From positions 434,001 to 498,000 of the forward strand of contig JASSKH010000026.1 of NCBI GenBank assembly GCA_031763025.1: a DNA stretch of 64,000 nucleotides, in the 5' to 3' direction. Positions 22,833 through 36,349 of the stretch are shown one piece after another (position 1 is the stretch's first letter; each line of letters opens with the position of its first letter). A program made the translations under genes and the position numbers. Under the pieces are notes generated by a model. That model was not told where the DNA came from. It did no database searches and saw only the letters and a program-made list of their open reading frames with translations. The DNA is from Macrocystis pyrifera. Lineage: Eukaryota; Sar; Phaeophyceae; Laminariales; Laminariaceae.

Positions 22833-24019
22833 TGGGGTATCCGTACACAGAACCATCATGCTGTTTCGCCAGCGAAGGGTCTGCCAACACTGAATCAGTA
22901 CGGGTACGTACGTACGGGAGACAGGCGGACGAAAAAACGGTGCTAAACCCCTCTTGCGTACATTGTACGTACGTACGTACGTACGTAAGGGAGACACAGA
23001 CAGACAGATAGACAGACCACCCAAACGGTATTCTATACCCGGCAATTACCAACAGAATATGTCCCAATTAATGCACGCCATACACAGTCCACGTACGCAC
23101 GGCAGACAGGCAAAGGAACTACACGGTGTTACACCGTTACTACCAACAGAACGCCCCGTAAAATACACGCCATACATACCATACAAACCCCCTTCCGGCA
23201 CCGACAGAGCGGCGCAACAGAGAGCAAAAAAAAACGCCATCACGTCCGCGGCTTGCCCGGGCGCCAACAAAAAAAAACACCACCAACCCCCCCCCCTCCC
23301 CCCGTCTCCCGAGTTCCCTCCCCCATCCCCGCCGCAAAAACATCCCAACAAACACACCACAATAATGAAAACAGACAACACGCGTTATTATGTTACTAAA
23401 GAGAAGGAGCACAGCGGCAAGCAAGCGTCCGCCTGACACTTTTGGAAAACCATTCGACGGCAGCCCACAGGGGGTAGCGTGCCAATCCCCACCCCCCCAA
23501 CCCCATGGGAGTTATATATGAATATCGCACGCCTTCTTGGTGTCGATTGCCGATGGACACGGCAAACGTTTTCCAAAACGCGCTCGGGCAAAAACCACGC
23601 TGAATCAATCACCACGCAAGAACAAAGCTAAAATAAACCGAACCACTCCTCACACGGCGACCCAAAACGGAAACCATATCCCCCGTCCCCCATCCCAAAG
23701 AACCCTCTCCCCCACCCGCCCACAAAATATCCATATACTCCAGTCTGTCCCCAATTTTCCAACCCGCTCCAATTATTCCTCCCCCCCCCCCCCGCGTTTT
23801 CCCTATCTCACCCTTCCCTCCACCCCCCCTGCCCTGGCTGTAAAATTCGTCGCATCCACATCCAAAAATCGAACCGAAAAAAACAAAACAATAAAGGAGC
23901 CAAGCACACACACAAAAATATGGGCCGGCTTATTTTGTACTCTGGTTACACAGCATGGCACGGCTCATGTTGGTATACGTTTCCCCCCAAGGCTGCCACC
24001 ACTACCACCACACCGCACG

Positions 24020-24385
24020 TCAGAGGGCGACGAAACCGCCAAAAAATTGGCAACCAACAGCTTCCACACCACACGGGCATAGGGTGATGAAACCGCCAAA
24101 AACCTGCCAACCGACACCTTCCACGCAACACGGGGAGGGCAACGAAACCGCCGAAAAACTGCGAACCGGCACCTTCCACCCAACACGGTAGAGAGCGACG
24201 AAACCACCGAAAAACTGCGAACCGAAACCTTCCACAGCTCATGGCAGAGGGCGGGGAAAACGCCAAATCAAAAATGCCAACCGACACATTCCACGGCCCG
24301 TGGCCGAGAGCGACGGAACCGCCAACAACCTGCGAACCGACACCTTTGGAAGCCGACACGGTAGAGGGTGACGAAACCGCCGACA
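24020..24385. repeat. 57-bp tandem array, seven units, 3' of USP
   Basis: Unit marked by gcgacgaaaccgccaaaaa, cctgcgaaccgacaccttcc and acacgg. Starts near 24026, 24084, 24138, 24190, 24246, 24305 and 24364. Ends about 330 bp before the USP stop. Confidence 0.85.
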
Positions 24386-24714
24386 CACAAAACGGCACAA
24401 TACCTCCCGCAACAGCGACGACAGCAGCAACAGCAAAAGCAGGCGCAGCGGCAGCAGCAACGACAGCAACGGCGGCGGCAGCAACTGAGGCAAGGCAGCA
24501 GCGCCAGCAGCAGCACCACCACCACCACCACCACCACGATCACCCTTAACCCCTCCCAATCCCCAACCTCCTCCAGCACACAGCACAGGCCCTGCAGCCC
24601 AAGCGGCTTGCGCGCTGGCGAACCTTACGAGATAGCGAAGGGTGCGAGCGACGTACATAGCGAGCGGACAAAAGCGCAGCGCCAAAAACAAATGCCGGAC
24701 CGGATTCCCTCCGC

Positions 24715-24884
24715 TCAAAGGCGCGTGTACAGGAGAAGGTAGGGGTGGCCATTGACGGGATTGAGAGCGTGGGCTTCCGTCTCGGGGGAAACGACCTGGT
24801 CGTCGAAGTGGCGCCATGTACCCCTAGCGTCCCTGACGAGAGCGGTGTAGTGGCCGCCATGGAGACTTCGGCCGTGATGCAACA
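24715..24884 (-). CDS. USP terminal exon: catalytic His and Asp
   Basis: LHHGRSLHGGHYTALVRDAR then GTWRHFDDQVV and finally PYLLLYTRL with stop TGA at 24717-24715. The His of GGHYT and the Asp of FDDQ complete the catalytic triad. Confidence 0.97.
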
Positions 24885-27800
24885 CTGAATAACAAATGAG
24901 TAAACAAGTTGTTTGAAAGTATGGTGAAGGGAGTTGAACGCCGTGCGAGAGCATAACAAGGAGAGGGGGACCAGGGGGAACGGGAGGGGTGAACTCATGT
25001 CATGGAATAGGGGGGGGTGGAGCAGTGGCCCCCATTGAGGGTTCGGCTGTCATGCAACACAGAATAGACGAGACAAGATTACATATCTTAACGGGAGTTG
25101 CAAGTCGTTCGAGAGCGTAGAACAAAGGGGCGGGAGGGGGGGGGTAGTGGCTTGCCATGGAGGCGTCAGCAGTGACGCAACCCTGAATTAATGATATGAA
25201 ACGTCATTACGACAGGAGTCGCACGTCATCCGAGAACGGGGGAGATGTGGGGGGAGGGGGGTTAGGTTCAGCATGGTAGGGGGAAGGCCCTGTGTTCAAT
25301 CGTGATGAAACGCAGAATTCATAAATTTCTTCAACTTCCATCGTGGCGGAAGACAACACGGGGATACCCCTCTAAACTGTGAATATAGTCACCGTTGGGA
25401 GTATAACATGAATACAAAACGGTTCTTATATTCGCGAACAGAGTGGTGCTCAATAGAGATCGGGAACCGTTCGTACAGGGTGAAGAGTGTGTGCGGGCGG
25501 GGGAGCACTCGATATCATGCATGGCCGTAGTCGTGTGACCATCGACCCTCCCAGCCCCAAAATGCCGGGACAGAGCTGGGGGGCGGGGGCGGTAAGGTGA
25601 GGACGGTTGGTGTAGTAGGGGCTCCGTGAAATCATCACCAATACATAAGAGCTTCGACCCAATACCTTTTTGTTTTGGTATTTGAAGCCCTTAAGAATTG
25701 CACTTCCGTTTGGGGACAAGTAACTTGGGAATGAGTCAAAACACACGACTAAATTTCTGTACATCGCAGTACTAAGGGTTCAAGAACGAAGTTTTCGGGA
25801 TGGCATAAGCGGGAACGAGGCATGTAGGTATGCTCCTGCGACCATCATCACCACCACGACCATCACCATCACCATCTTCTACCACCCGCACAATCGTCAC
25901 CGACACCCCAAGAGGGCGATCATGATCATCACCACAACCGTCACCGATACCCGTATCATCAGAGAAGCATTCATGACCATCATAGAGCTTTTACCGACGC
26001 CAACCATTATAATCATGAACAGTGATGATCACCATCACAACGAATCCATTGACGCCATCGCGATCGTGAATCATCACCACTATGTCATGGTTATCTATCA
26101 GAATCACGAGAACAATCGTAACTATCTGTCCATGCACGATCATCAACGCCTTCTCACCGACGGTAAAGAGGCGGTACTTGAGAGGACCCTTCTTGGAAGC
26201 CTCGAGCTGCAGAGAAGGGGACATGATCCTTGTCGGCACCGTCAGATCCAACGGATACCTGTCAACGGGTTGCGTTGTTTAAACGTCGCACGACAGCGGT
26301 CAGTGCTGCAGTGTTTATTTCATCCAGTGTTTCTTGCATTCAGTGTTTCTTTCAGTAGACAGTTCTATTCCAGCGCGGTGCGCTCGAACACTATTCATTC
26401 CTAAGCTCCATCATCAAGATCCCCATTTCCAAATCATCCTCACATCGGATAACAACAATACCGCTGATCCACGATACGGTAGGATACAACAGATACGACA
26501 GCTCTCGCGATCCCTCCTGCGGCGCAAGTTCAACGTCAACTTCAACCCGAACCTCATCATTTACCAAGTCGCCAACTGAACCCGCGATTCGGGAGACAAA
26601 AAGCCTGCCACGAGAGCTGGGTCATTCTTGCAGCAGTACAAGAGACAACCGTAGTGTAACCAGCTTCAACCTCAACTTGAACCTTAACAATAACGTCAAG
26701 CATATCTCGTAACTCCAACCTCAAGTTCAACTTTAACCTCAACTCTAACTTCAACCATAACCTCAACTACCCAGCACCAACTCTTAGCCATAAACTCAAG
26801 CCCAGCCATACACCCTCAACCTCAAATTCAACCCCAACTTCAAGTTCAGCCATAAAAATCAAGCTCAATCATGACCTCAACTTCAAGTAAAACTTGAACC
26901 CCCAACTCTTTTCTTCAACTAGAACCCCAATTTCATGCTGCAATCTCAACTTTCGCCTTGAATATCTCAACTCAACTTTCAACCTACAGTATGAACCTCA
27001 ACCCTCAACCGTCTGACCACAACCTCAACCATACCCTCAGCTTCAACTTCAACTTTAACTTCAAGGTCGGCAATTTACCTGACGTGACGGGCGAGCTTGC
27101 GCGGTCCCAGCTCCGGGTGGAAGGAAAACTGTTTGAGGTGCAGCGTCAACACCTTCGGCGCTTGCTCTAGCGTCAGAGTTCGAGAGGCCTTCACCTTCAT
27201 TGAGTAGGTGTCAACAAACAAGGGGTGGGGGGGGGGTTACGCTCATGTCATGCATGGGCGTAGTCGTATGAACAAAGAGGGGAGAGGAGAGGGGTACTTG
27301 ATATACAAAATTGGTTTCTGTTACCTGGTATTTTGGCGATTGCTCCAGCGTCAGACATCGAGAAGCTTTCACATCAAGCAGGCGTCAACAACCACCGGGA
27401 GAGAGGGGACGGGAAGCGCGCTCACTTGTTGCTCGATTAGTCATTTGACCATCGACCACACATCACTTTCGAGACGGAGCGAGGGGGGGGAATATATATG
27501 CCAGTACATATATATACACCAGCCTGATTTTGTTCTTTTGTTGTTTCAGAATTTTCCTCGTCGTCCGTTGCGACGGTCTGCCACTATTGATACCGGTTTT
27601 AATTATTACGGGGGACCATAGTAAATAGGACCAAATATTGTTAGTAAAAATAGGCAAATATATAGGTTTTTATGTGTACCATAGGTCCTATTAACTATGG
27701 ACCCCCGTAATAATACCGTACACCACTCCTCTGTCTGGAAGTACAAGGACCGCTTTGTTATAAGTATGAATGTCCAGAACGCCCTTCTATTGCGGTATCA

Positions 27801-30800
27801 GTATCTGGTCTTCCGGATGAGCCGATAGCAGCGGAATTCTTGGTTCCCAACAGGTACTGCCCGTAAGTACTGTATGGTACGGTAGTACACTGGTATCGGG
27901 TAGGCCAGCGCACTGCAGTAGTACCAAAGAGCACAACACCTCCCACCCAAGAAACAAAAAAACTACCCGCAAACAAACGCGGACCCTCAAAAGCAGTACA
28001 GCGGTACGCACGCAGTGTCTCTGTCTCGCGTTTTTTTTTTCAGCACAGAGCTTGTATCTCCCTAGGACTGAAGAATCGGCACGGACACTGGGTAAGCGTG
28101 CTGGACGTCGACGAGTATATAGGAAGAACGGTTTCATGGAGGGTGGCCTACGGCACCACGTATTCCAGAAAATGGTTGATACACCCTGCGTACGAGACGA
28201 ACATTAACCTTATCTCTAATTCTCATCCAATCGGAGCAACTCTAACCCGAACCCTGCCAATCAGACCAAATATCTAACAAGTGGTAAGCTCTACCGGTTT
28301 GATGTGAAGACCACACACCCCAACACAGCAGTAAAGCACCCACCTCCATGTTAAGCCTTCCCTTAACACCAGCCACCGCTTCCCCTCCGAACAACGCCGC
28401 GAGAGCTTCGTCCAAAACCGTGGCCCCCGCCCTAGGGGACGACATCGACCCAGCCCCTGCCCACGCCCCACCTCCTCCACCATCCGCCGCGGGGCCTCCC
28501 CCGCCCCTCTGCGACCACCCCCCCGCGGCACCCCACCCGTTACCACCACCGCCTCGAGGTCCATCAGCACCTTCCGCACCGCCGCCGTTGCTGCCATTGA
28601 CGGTTTCATAACCGTTTGTTGCTCCCCAGGCGGGGCTGGAAGAAGACGTCCCCTCCCCATAGGCGTTATTATTGTGGTTTGTTTGGGCGGGTGGTATCGG
28701 CGGGTCTAGGTCAAGCTGGTGGGGAGTTGTAAGGAGATGGTGAGGATGGGGGAAGGGGGGAGGGGTCCGGAAATCGGCGAAGCGAGAAAAAGGAAAAAGG
28801 GGAAGGGGTAAAGGGGGGGGGGGGGGGTTGGTCTCAACAGCTCAAGCTTGAAAACGTTTTAAGCATCCGCCGGGGGCACAAAAAAACTACCGAGGGGAGT
28901 ACTGCATACATCCGCACGCCGCCCGGAAATCACGTTTCCTGTTAACGTTCGCTCATGCTGTGTGCCTTTCGGGGGAGTGGGGACCGACCCCAGCAAACCT
29001 CCGCATCTGACAAGAAGTGATAAGATAGAGAAGCAATCGCGTGCATTGCATTGCATCGCATTTTCCTCCGATTATCACAAGACCGTTTTCGGCCCTATCC
29101 CGGAGAAAGGCCACGACGTTGTTGAAAAAGAGGGATAAGACCGAAGTAGAGACAGCGCCACCTGAAGCAGCGGCTTGGCACGGGGCGTGTCTTCAAAGTA
29201 GGACACCACTGCAAGCATACTGGGTCCTGTAACAAAACAAAGCAATCAGGCTTGCCAAGCGGATGGGTGCCCCAGAGCACCTACACACCCTACGGCAGTA
29301 CGAGGGTACGCCCGACGTCCATGTCATACCCTACAACAGACATACACCCTCGGTGATTTTGGTTTTCACCTGGAGGCAGTGGAAGGGTTCGCGAGTGACG
29401 GATGATTTAGCGTTCCCGCTCTTCTTGACCTCCGATCGAAACATGCCGTAGAATAACTCCGTTATCTGCGGGCACGCGGTCCAATCCCACGCAACAAAAG
29501 GTAGAGAGAGAAAGACAACAAAGGGAAGCAATCGTAGGTAAACAGAGGACGCGGGCAGCATGAAAACGGCAAAAAAGGGCAGAGCGCAAGGTAAAAGAAA
29601 AAAGGGTACTACAGTAAAACAAACACACGCTAAAAAGAAAGCACAATAATAATAACAAACACACGCGAAAGGACGAGTTTTACTCGCGACGACAGAGAGA
29701 GAGCGGCCAAACCAGCAGCGGAACAGGAAGCACCCCCCCGCATTCCACCGTCCCCCCTCATGGCCCTACCCCCCCCCCCCCTCCCTTAACCCTACAAAGA
29801 GCGCCCAAGTGTTGTAGGTGTCTCTATTAGGAGTAGGAACGGTGCTCCATCTCGAAAGGGATGCATGCGTGGTCAATGGTCAAATGACTACAAGCGACAA
29901 ATGACTACGCCCCCCAACCCCCCCCGCCCCCATTTCCCCACAATCGGCTAAAATCCTCCTCTCTTGACCCCCCATCACCGCCCCCCCCCCTCCTCAACCT
30001 CTACCCCCCCTTCCCCCTAAACTCCCTCACTCACCCCCGCCAACCCGACCCCCCCTGTCCCATCATAAAACCTCATCACCACAACAATCACCACCACCAA
30101 CACCACCCCCCCCCCGCCACCCTTCAGCCCCTCCCTAATGACTCCACCAAAAAAAAAACACCCGGTCACCGCAAACCCCCCGCCCCGCCCCCCCCCCCGC
30201 CCCACCCCGCCCCTCACCACAACTTTCCTCTAAAACCACCCCCATCCCGCCCCCCTCTCCCACGATAAAACCTCATCACCACCACCACCACCACCCTCGC
30301 CACCCTCCAGACCCCCCTTCCCCCACTACAAAAACGCACCACGGATGAATTAGAAACCCGTCGTCGCGGGTCGGGCACGTTAACGACCGCCTTCGCTCCT
30401 CCCTTCCCAACCTCCATCCACTCGTCGTCCTCCTCCTTTTCCTGTGCGTGGCTGCCCCCCCCGCCGCCCCCCAACCCCGCCCCCACCCCCCGCCGCCGCA
30501 GTTCGAACTTCCTTCCGCTTGACCGTCCTCCTTCTCCTGCACCTTTTTCGCCTCAACGATTTCCTCGTGCAACTGATGACCATCACGTACGTGTGTTTCG
30601 TTCAGTCCAGGTCACACCGAGGTGGGGGTGGGTAACGGGTGACGACAAGGAGGGGGAAGGGGGCGGGGGGGGGGGGGGGGGGGGGGGAGGAGGGGGGGGG
30701 AGGGGGCCTGTCTTTTACAGTGCTCATCAGGTACCTCCTTAGCAGGTGTTCCTGTGCACTGCTGCTGCTGTATGGAAGAGAGGCAAACTCGAACCGAAAA

Positions 30801-32709
30801 AAAATAAAGGAAGAACAAAACTCATGCAACAGGATACCCAGAACTAATCGAGTCATCAACTCGTGTGTGCGTCGGGGGACCGCGTCAATCAGCCGGGATC
30901 GTCAATGTTTTTAGCGCCTTCGAAGTGATAAAAGTACTAATGGCATTGCATTTGCTCCTCTATCATTCCATGACAAGAGAAAGGGAAGAAGCGCCAGACC
31001 CCCCCCCCCCACCTGGTCCAAAAAAAACGCGAGGAACTCTTGCGCGTCCTCCTGCTCCCCGAGGTTGGCGCTGCGGAAAGCCCCGAAAGCTCTCGACATT
31101 GCCTGTGCAAGGCGAAAACGCGAAAGGAAAAAAAAAAAAAAAAAAAACAGAAGCTCGGCATTATTGAACGAACTGCTCTGGGGGGGGGGGAAAGGGGGGG
31201 GGAGGGGGAGTATGACGAACATGGAAACATGATGGAAGCAAAAGTTGGAGCAAACTGGACGCAAAATTGAATAGAATTAGAAGTGTCAGTAGGAACCAAA
31301 TGGAAACAGAATGGGAGGAGGGGGGAAGAATAATGTACGCCGAATCAAAACGATTCTATATACGATAGCTGACGAAACAAGCGCAAGCACAAACAGAGAC
31401 AAATAGTACGAAAAAAAGCAGTCTGCGAGCAGGGCACCAAGCAACAACATGAGAAGCGGGAGGGGGTGTACTCATGCCATGCATGGCCGTAGTCGTGCGA
31501 CCATAGACCTTCGCATTCCCTACAATGCCGGGACGGAGCACGTCGGGTTTTCACCGACCAGGCAGACATTGCTTGCACCAAGCGCGAAGCGCCGTGAGGT
31601 GCTGGGCGAGTCGCATGAAGGGTGAGCTGTGTCCTACTAAGAACCGCTTTGGAGGCGGACTTGATATATAGATGACAGCTTCGAATGAATTGATTACTTT
31701 TCTGGTGTCGCCACTTCCAGAGAGATGCAATGTATATACTACGTACCTGCCTCGTAGGTGCCTCACCATATACCAGGTACTCATTACGTGACATGTGATG
31801 CGGGAGGAGGCGCAGCCGGGACAGAGAGGAAAAGCACTCTAGTGCTATCATCGCCTACCCCCTCCCTGCACTACACAGAACAGATTTCTCCCTGTCACTG
31901 CTGGAACCACCAGACGGTACGCATGAACCACCGGCAGCGAAGTAACTCGGAGAGCAAATACGAGACGGAAAACAAGAAAAAACACAGACCGCACTACGCA
32001 TGCGGCTCCGTCTGTTCACCATATCGCATGGTATCACACTACACCGTTCCATACCACACCATACCAACACCATACCATACCACACCATATTAGCATCGCA
32101 ATACAAAATATATTATGGTCACTTTTACCACATCCCGCAACACCATGATGATAAATAAACATGTCGCGCCTTTTTCACGTCAGAAAATATCTGATACCAC
32201 ATGATATCCCCTCACATCACATCCTCTATCCAAATTCCACGACATGATGAGATATCCCGCCACATCACCACCCCCCCCCACCCCCCCACCCACCCCCTTC
32301 CATCCCACCTCACCTCATCCGGTAAAACAGGCTCTGGAGCCCCCGACGGCCTTTGATACCGCCCCCCCCTACTCCTGCTGACGGGCATCGACCATGCCCC
32401 GCCCCCGCCCCCGCCCCCGCCCCCTCTCCCCTTGTTGCCACCGCCTCCTCCTAGAGGTACCGCTGCCCCAGGCTTAGGCGGTTCAAATGCCGACGCGAAT
32501 CGCGCGAGCTGTGCCCACGTGGGGAGCGCCTTTTGAGCGGGGATGGAATCTCGCAGCCCCGACGCAGCCCCGAACAGTACCCTGAGGATAAATATGAAAG
32601 GGTGGCACGTGTGGAAGCATTTTTTGGGATGGGGAGAGGGGAGGGGGGGGAGGGGGGGAGGGGAGAGGGGGAGGGGGCGGAGGCAGGGGGGGAGGCGGAT
32701 GCGTGGAGG

Positions 32710-32763
<54 letters not shown>

Positions 32764-34610
32764 GCAGGGGGGGGGGGGAGGGGAGGGGGGTGGCGGGAAG
32801 GGGTGGTAAGGTTGATGTTGATCTCGATCAATCCCGACGTGATTGTGGAGAGATAGGGGGAAATATAGTTCACGGCCGATCATATTGCCGGATGGGTGCG
32901 AGCGCGATATATCACTGCCGTACCATCAATAGTCATCCTGATCGGAAAACATGGCAAGAAATTATTTTTCACGATTCCGTTAGCTTGGGCGTGTGGGTTC
33001 GGGCAGGGGAGGAGAGGGGGGGGCGGGTATCATACTCATTTGTTTTTGTTGACTGCCTTAGTCATTTGACCATTGACCACGCATCCCTTTCGAGACGGAG
33101 CACCGTTCCTAATCCGAACAGGGACAAACTCAGCGAGAGGGGGGAGCGGAGCCGTGTCTGCGTACTGACACACTGGACCGTGTCGCGTCGGCGGTCGGGA
33201 AACCGACTCAACCTTCGACACCTTACACGGGGCACGCAAGTTTTGGGGAGAAACCAACGGGAGCTAGATTAGGCGCTTTTGGCCAAAGCGACAAAAGGTG
33301 AGCAAGCGCTAACATCGGGGGTAGAAAACAAAAGCGAACACACATCTGAGAAAGGCTTTCAAGGAACCGACTACAACCACTGCGGTCAACACAAGCGAAA
33401 GGGAACAACACCACGCAAACCTTCAGTCAGCGATCCCCCCGGGCACCTCGAGGATGGAGACACACCGCCCGCAACCGTCCGGGAACAGACAATCAACTCA
33501 CCCCACGAACGGCTCACACGCCAGCAGCGCCTGCAGCACCACGCTTCGGAAGCAGCTGTTGCCTGTGTTTACCAACCCACGATGTATCAACTCCGGCGCC
33601 GGCTTCGCCGGCTGCAGCAGCTGCGCCGCCGGCACCACTGCCCCAACCCCCCCTACCCCCCCACCTCCCACTACCGCCGAAGCCGCCGTAGACCCCTCTA
33701 TCAAACCGTTCTCCCTCCCCAGCGTTCCCAGCAAAGCTTTCCAGGCCCGTTTCGACTCCACCGCGGCCTCTTCGGCGGCTTTTGCTTCCGCCTCCGCCTT
33801 CGCCGCGGCCCGTGCAGCTTCCACGGCCGCGCTATCCACCACATCTAGGACCTCTCCCACACCTCCGACAGTCCCCGCCTTCCCCTCTCCCTCTCCGGAC
33901 AACGCCTCATCTCCCCCCTTCTTTTCCTTCTCTCTGTCTTTCCCGCCACCACCACCGCCACCCCCCCGTGACGGCGATGCCATCCCCGACCCCCTATCCA
34001 CTGCTGCCGCTGCCGCTGCCGACGCCGCTTCCCCCGCCCCCCCCCCCCCCCCCCCGCGTTACCCCCCCCCTCCTTATCTTCCTTCCCCTTGACCCCGTTA
34101 GCGTAGGAAGGGGGGACGCCTTCTCGCGCGCCTGCGGAAGACTCGACTCCCGCGTCTTCCCAAGCATCACCGCCACCGCCCCACCCGCCGTCGGTGGCTG
34201 CGATAGCGGTTGTGGTAGCAGCCGGAGTTCGGGCGGGGGAGGGTGTGGGTAGCTTTGGGGGTCCCGCTGCGATTCTTGCCCAGGACATGGGCTGTGGTGA
34301 GGATTGTTTGGGCAAAGGAGAAGGGCGGCGGTGGAGGAGAAGGAGGAGGTGGAGGAGGAGGTGGAGGAGGAGGACAACGAGAACGGGGAGGGCGGAGGAG
34401 GAGGAGGAGGAGGGCGACGGGGAGGAGCACGATGAGGACAAAAGGGGGGGGGGGGGAGGCGGCGAAGGGCAAAGGTGAGGAGGGGGGAGGGAAGCGGGGT
34501 GGGGCACAACAACAGCAACGAGAACGACGACAACAAGCGACAACAGCACCACCATCCCCACCAAAACACCAAAACTGCAAACGGTAGACAACGACTCACC
34601 AAAACAACAA

Positions 34611-34651
<41 letters not shown>

Positions 34652-36318
34652 ACTACAACGACTACAACAACATCACATATCAGGCATCACATGAGGAACT
34701 GCAGTAGGCAGTGTGGATCATACCACGGGGGGCGACGCCTTTGCCGGAGCCGTTGCAGGGGGTGGCGGCGAAGGCGAGGAAGCAGGCGCCGAAGGCTGTG
34801 CGGGTGGTGAAGGCTGCGAAGGTGGCGGAGGTGTTGAACTCCTCGTCGTCACAACGGAACCGGCACCCGATGTCGCACCATCTTCGGCCCCCATCGGCAT
34901 CGACTCCTGCAAGCCATATTCGGAAATTAGGTAGGTAGCATGGCATTAACCAGCGGGCATTCGAAGTTGGACAGCGTAGACGTTTCGTGGTGGAATCGTA
35001 TTATTAATAAGAAGCCTGAGCTACTGCCGCGAATCAAATTCATGTGTACAGATAGCATCACATTGGACAGCGGGCATGGGGATTTGGACCATCGTAGACA
35101 ATTTTGGGGTGGAATCGGATTTGAAAGGCTGACCTACTCTTGCAAGTCGTGATCATAAATAGCACGGCGTTGGATAGCTCGCATTGCACGCTGGTTGTAG
35201 GCGTGCTGTGATGGAATGGCATCAAGAAGGCAAAATTACTCCGGCATGCACATTATAGTCAGAGATTGGTTTCGAAACGCGAAGAACTACTCCTGTAAGT
35301 CGGACATTGGATACCGTGTACCGTGTCGTGGAATCGGACTCAGAGCGAAAAATCCAACACAACGGCTACAGCTATATCCCGATCTCCAGTAGGTCATCTC
35401 GATCCTATCTTTGCCGATATGATGAGCAAGCCGCACCAGACAGATCCCACCCGGCAATGTTGTATGCTAGGGCATGGACTACTGCTGTGTTCCAAAAAGT
35501 TGTAGACGAAAACGGCAGAGCAGCAGCAGCACGATCATGTGTAAATCAGGCGGCCTGCTCCGGTGGCCTCTACCCGTCCCGTCTACCGTAATCTCTCGCA
35601 ACAACCGTGCGTCTCGGCATCCAACAAAGCACCGCCGGGCAGTAGAGGCGATGCAACAGACTTTGCACGGCAGAATGCGGTGCAACCGATGCAAGCGACA
35701 CTACCGTTCGCATTGCACTACACCATGCACTGAACCACCGATTAACGTGAAGACGACAGCTGCATCGACGACAACAACACCAACCCCGAGAACACAAACA
35801 CAAACGCCAACACCACCCGCACCAAAACCCCCACCACTACAACAAACATCTACCAGGCATGTATTCCTACCTCCTCCACGCTGGCAGCGCCCGCTTGAGC
35901 ATCAGCCTCCGCCGACAAGCCACCCTTCGCATCCTCCAGTTCCACGCCATCGCCACCCACCCTCACCACCACCCTCACCACCACCACCACCAACACCAAC
36001 AACACCACCGCCGCCACCGCCGTCCACAAGTGTCGGCACCGGACTATCGGTCTCCATCTCCGGCTCCGCGGCAGTTGCGGGCTTCGGAAGCGCGACTAGC
36101 GCAGCCGGACCAGCTTTCGAGGCGCCGGTGGGGTCGGCAGCCGCTATCGCCGCCGGCGTGGTCGCTGCAGCAGCAGCAGCAGCAGCGCCTGTCTTGCTCT
36201 GGACGTCCGGAGCGGAGGAGGGGGAGGGGAAGATTCAAAGTGTTGTGCGACATGGGTAAAGCGTAATGCGCCACGAGCGGAAGGTGTAGAGAGAGAGCTC
36301 GGGTAGGATAAGGTCCCG

Positions 36319-36349
<31 letters not shown>

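Larger units (their letters stand above)
19565..24714. other. Interval between converging GlnRS and USP genes
   Basis: No supported gene. Contains the 12-bp repeat, one family B, one family C and one family F element. Also a G run of about 41 bases at 22791-22831, a (gtac)n stretch at 22970-22987, C/A-rich low-complexity sequence at 22610-23940 and a 57-bp tandem array at 24020-24385. The open frames in the C/A-rich part have homopolymer composition only. Confidence 0.7.

Noticed and set aside
22653-24082. Several open frames in the interval between converging genes
   Set aside because: Composition follows C/A-rich low-complexity DNA and G runs; no family resemblance.
30438-30510. A small intron to explain the exon 7 frame change in USP
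   Set aside because: Any GT…AG here would be about 40 bp and all G/C, far below the introns seen in the window.
34024-34062. A small intron to explain the exon 4 frame change in USP
   Set aside because: GTAACG … AAG would give an intron of about 36 bp made of one homopolymer; an indel in the run is simpler.
35474-36259. 261-codon plus-strand open frame
   Set aside because: It is the shadow of the minus-strand USP exon 2 plus Pro/Thr-rich low complexity; no splice-consistent partner on the plus strand.
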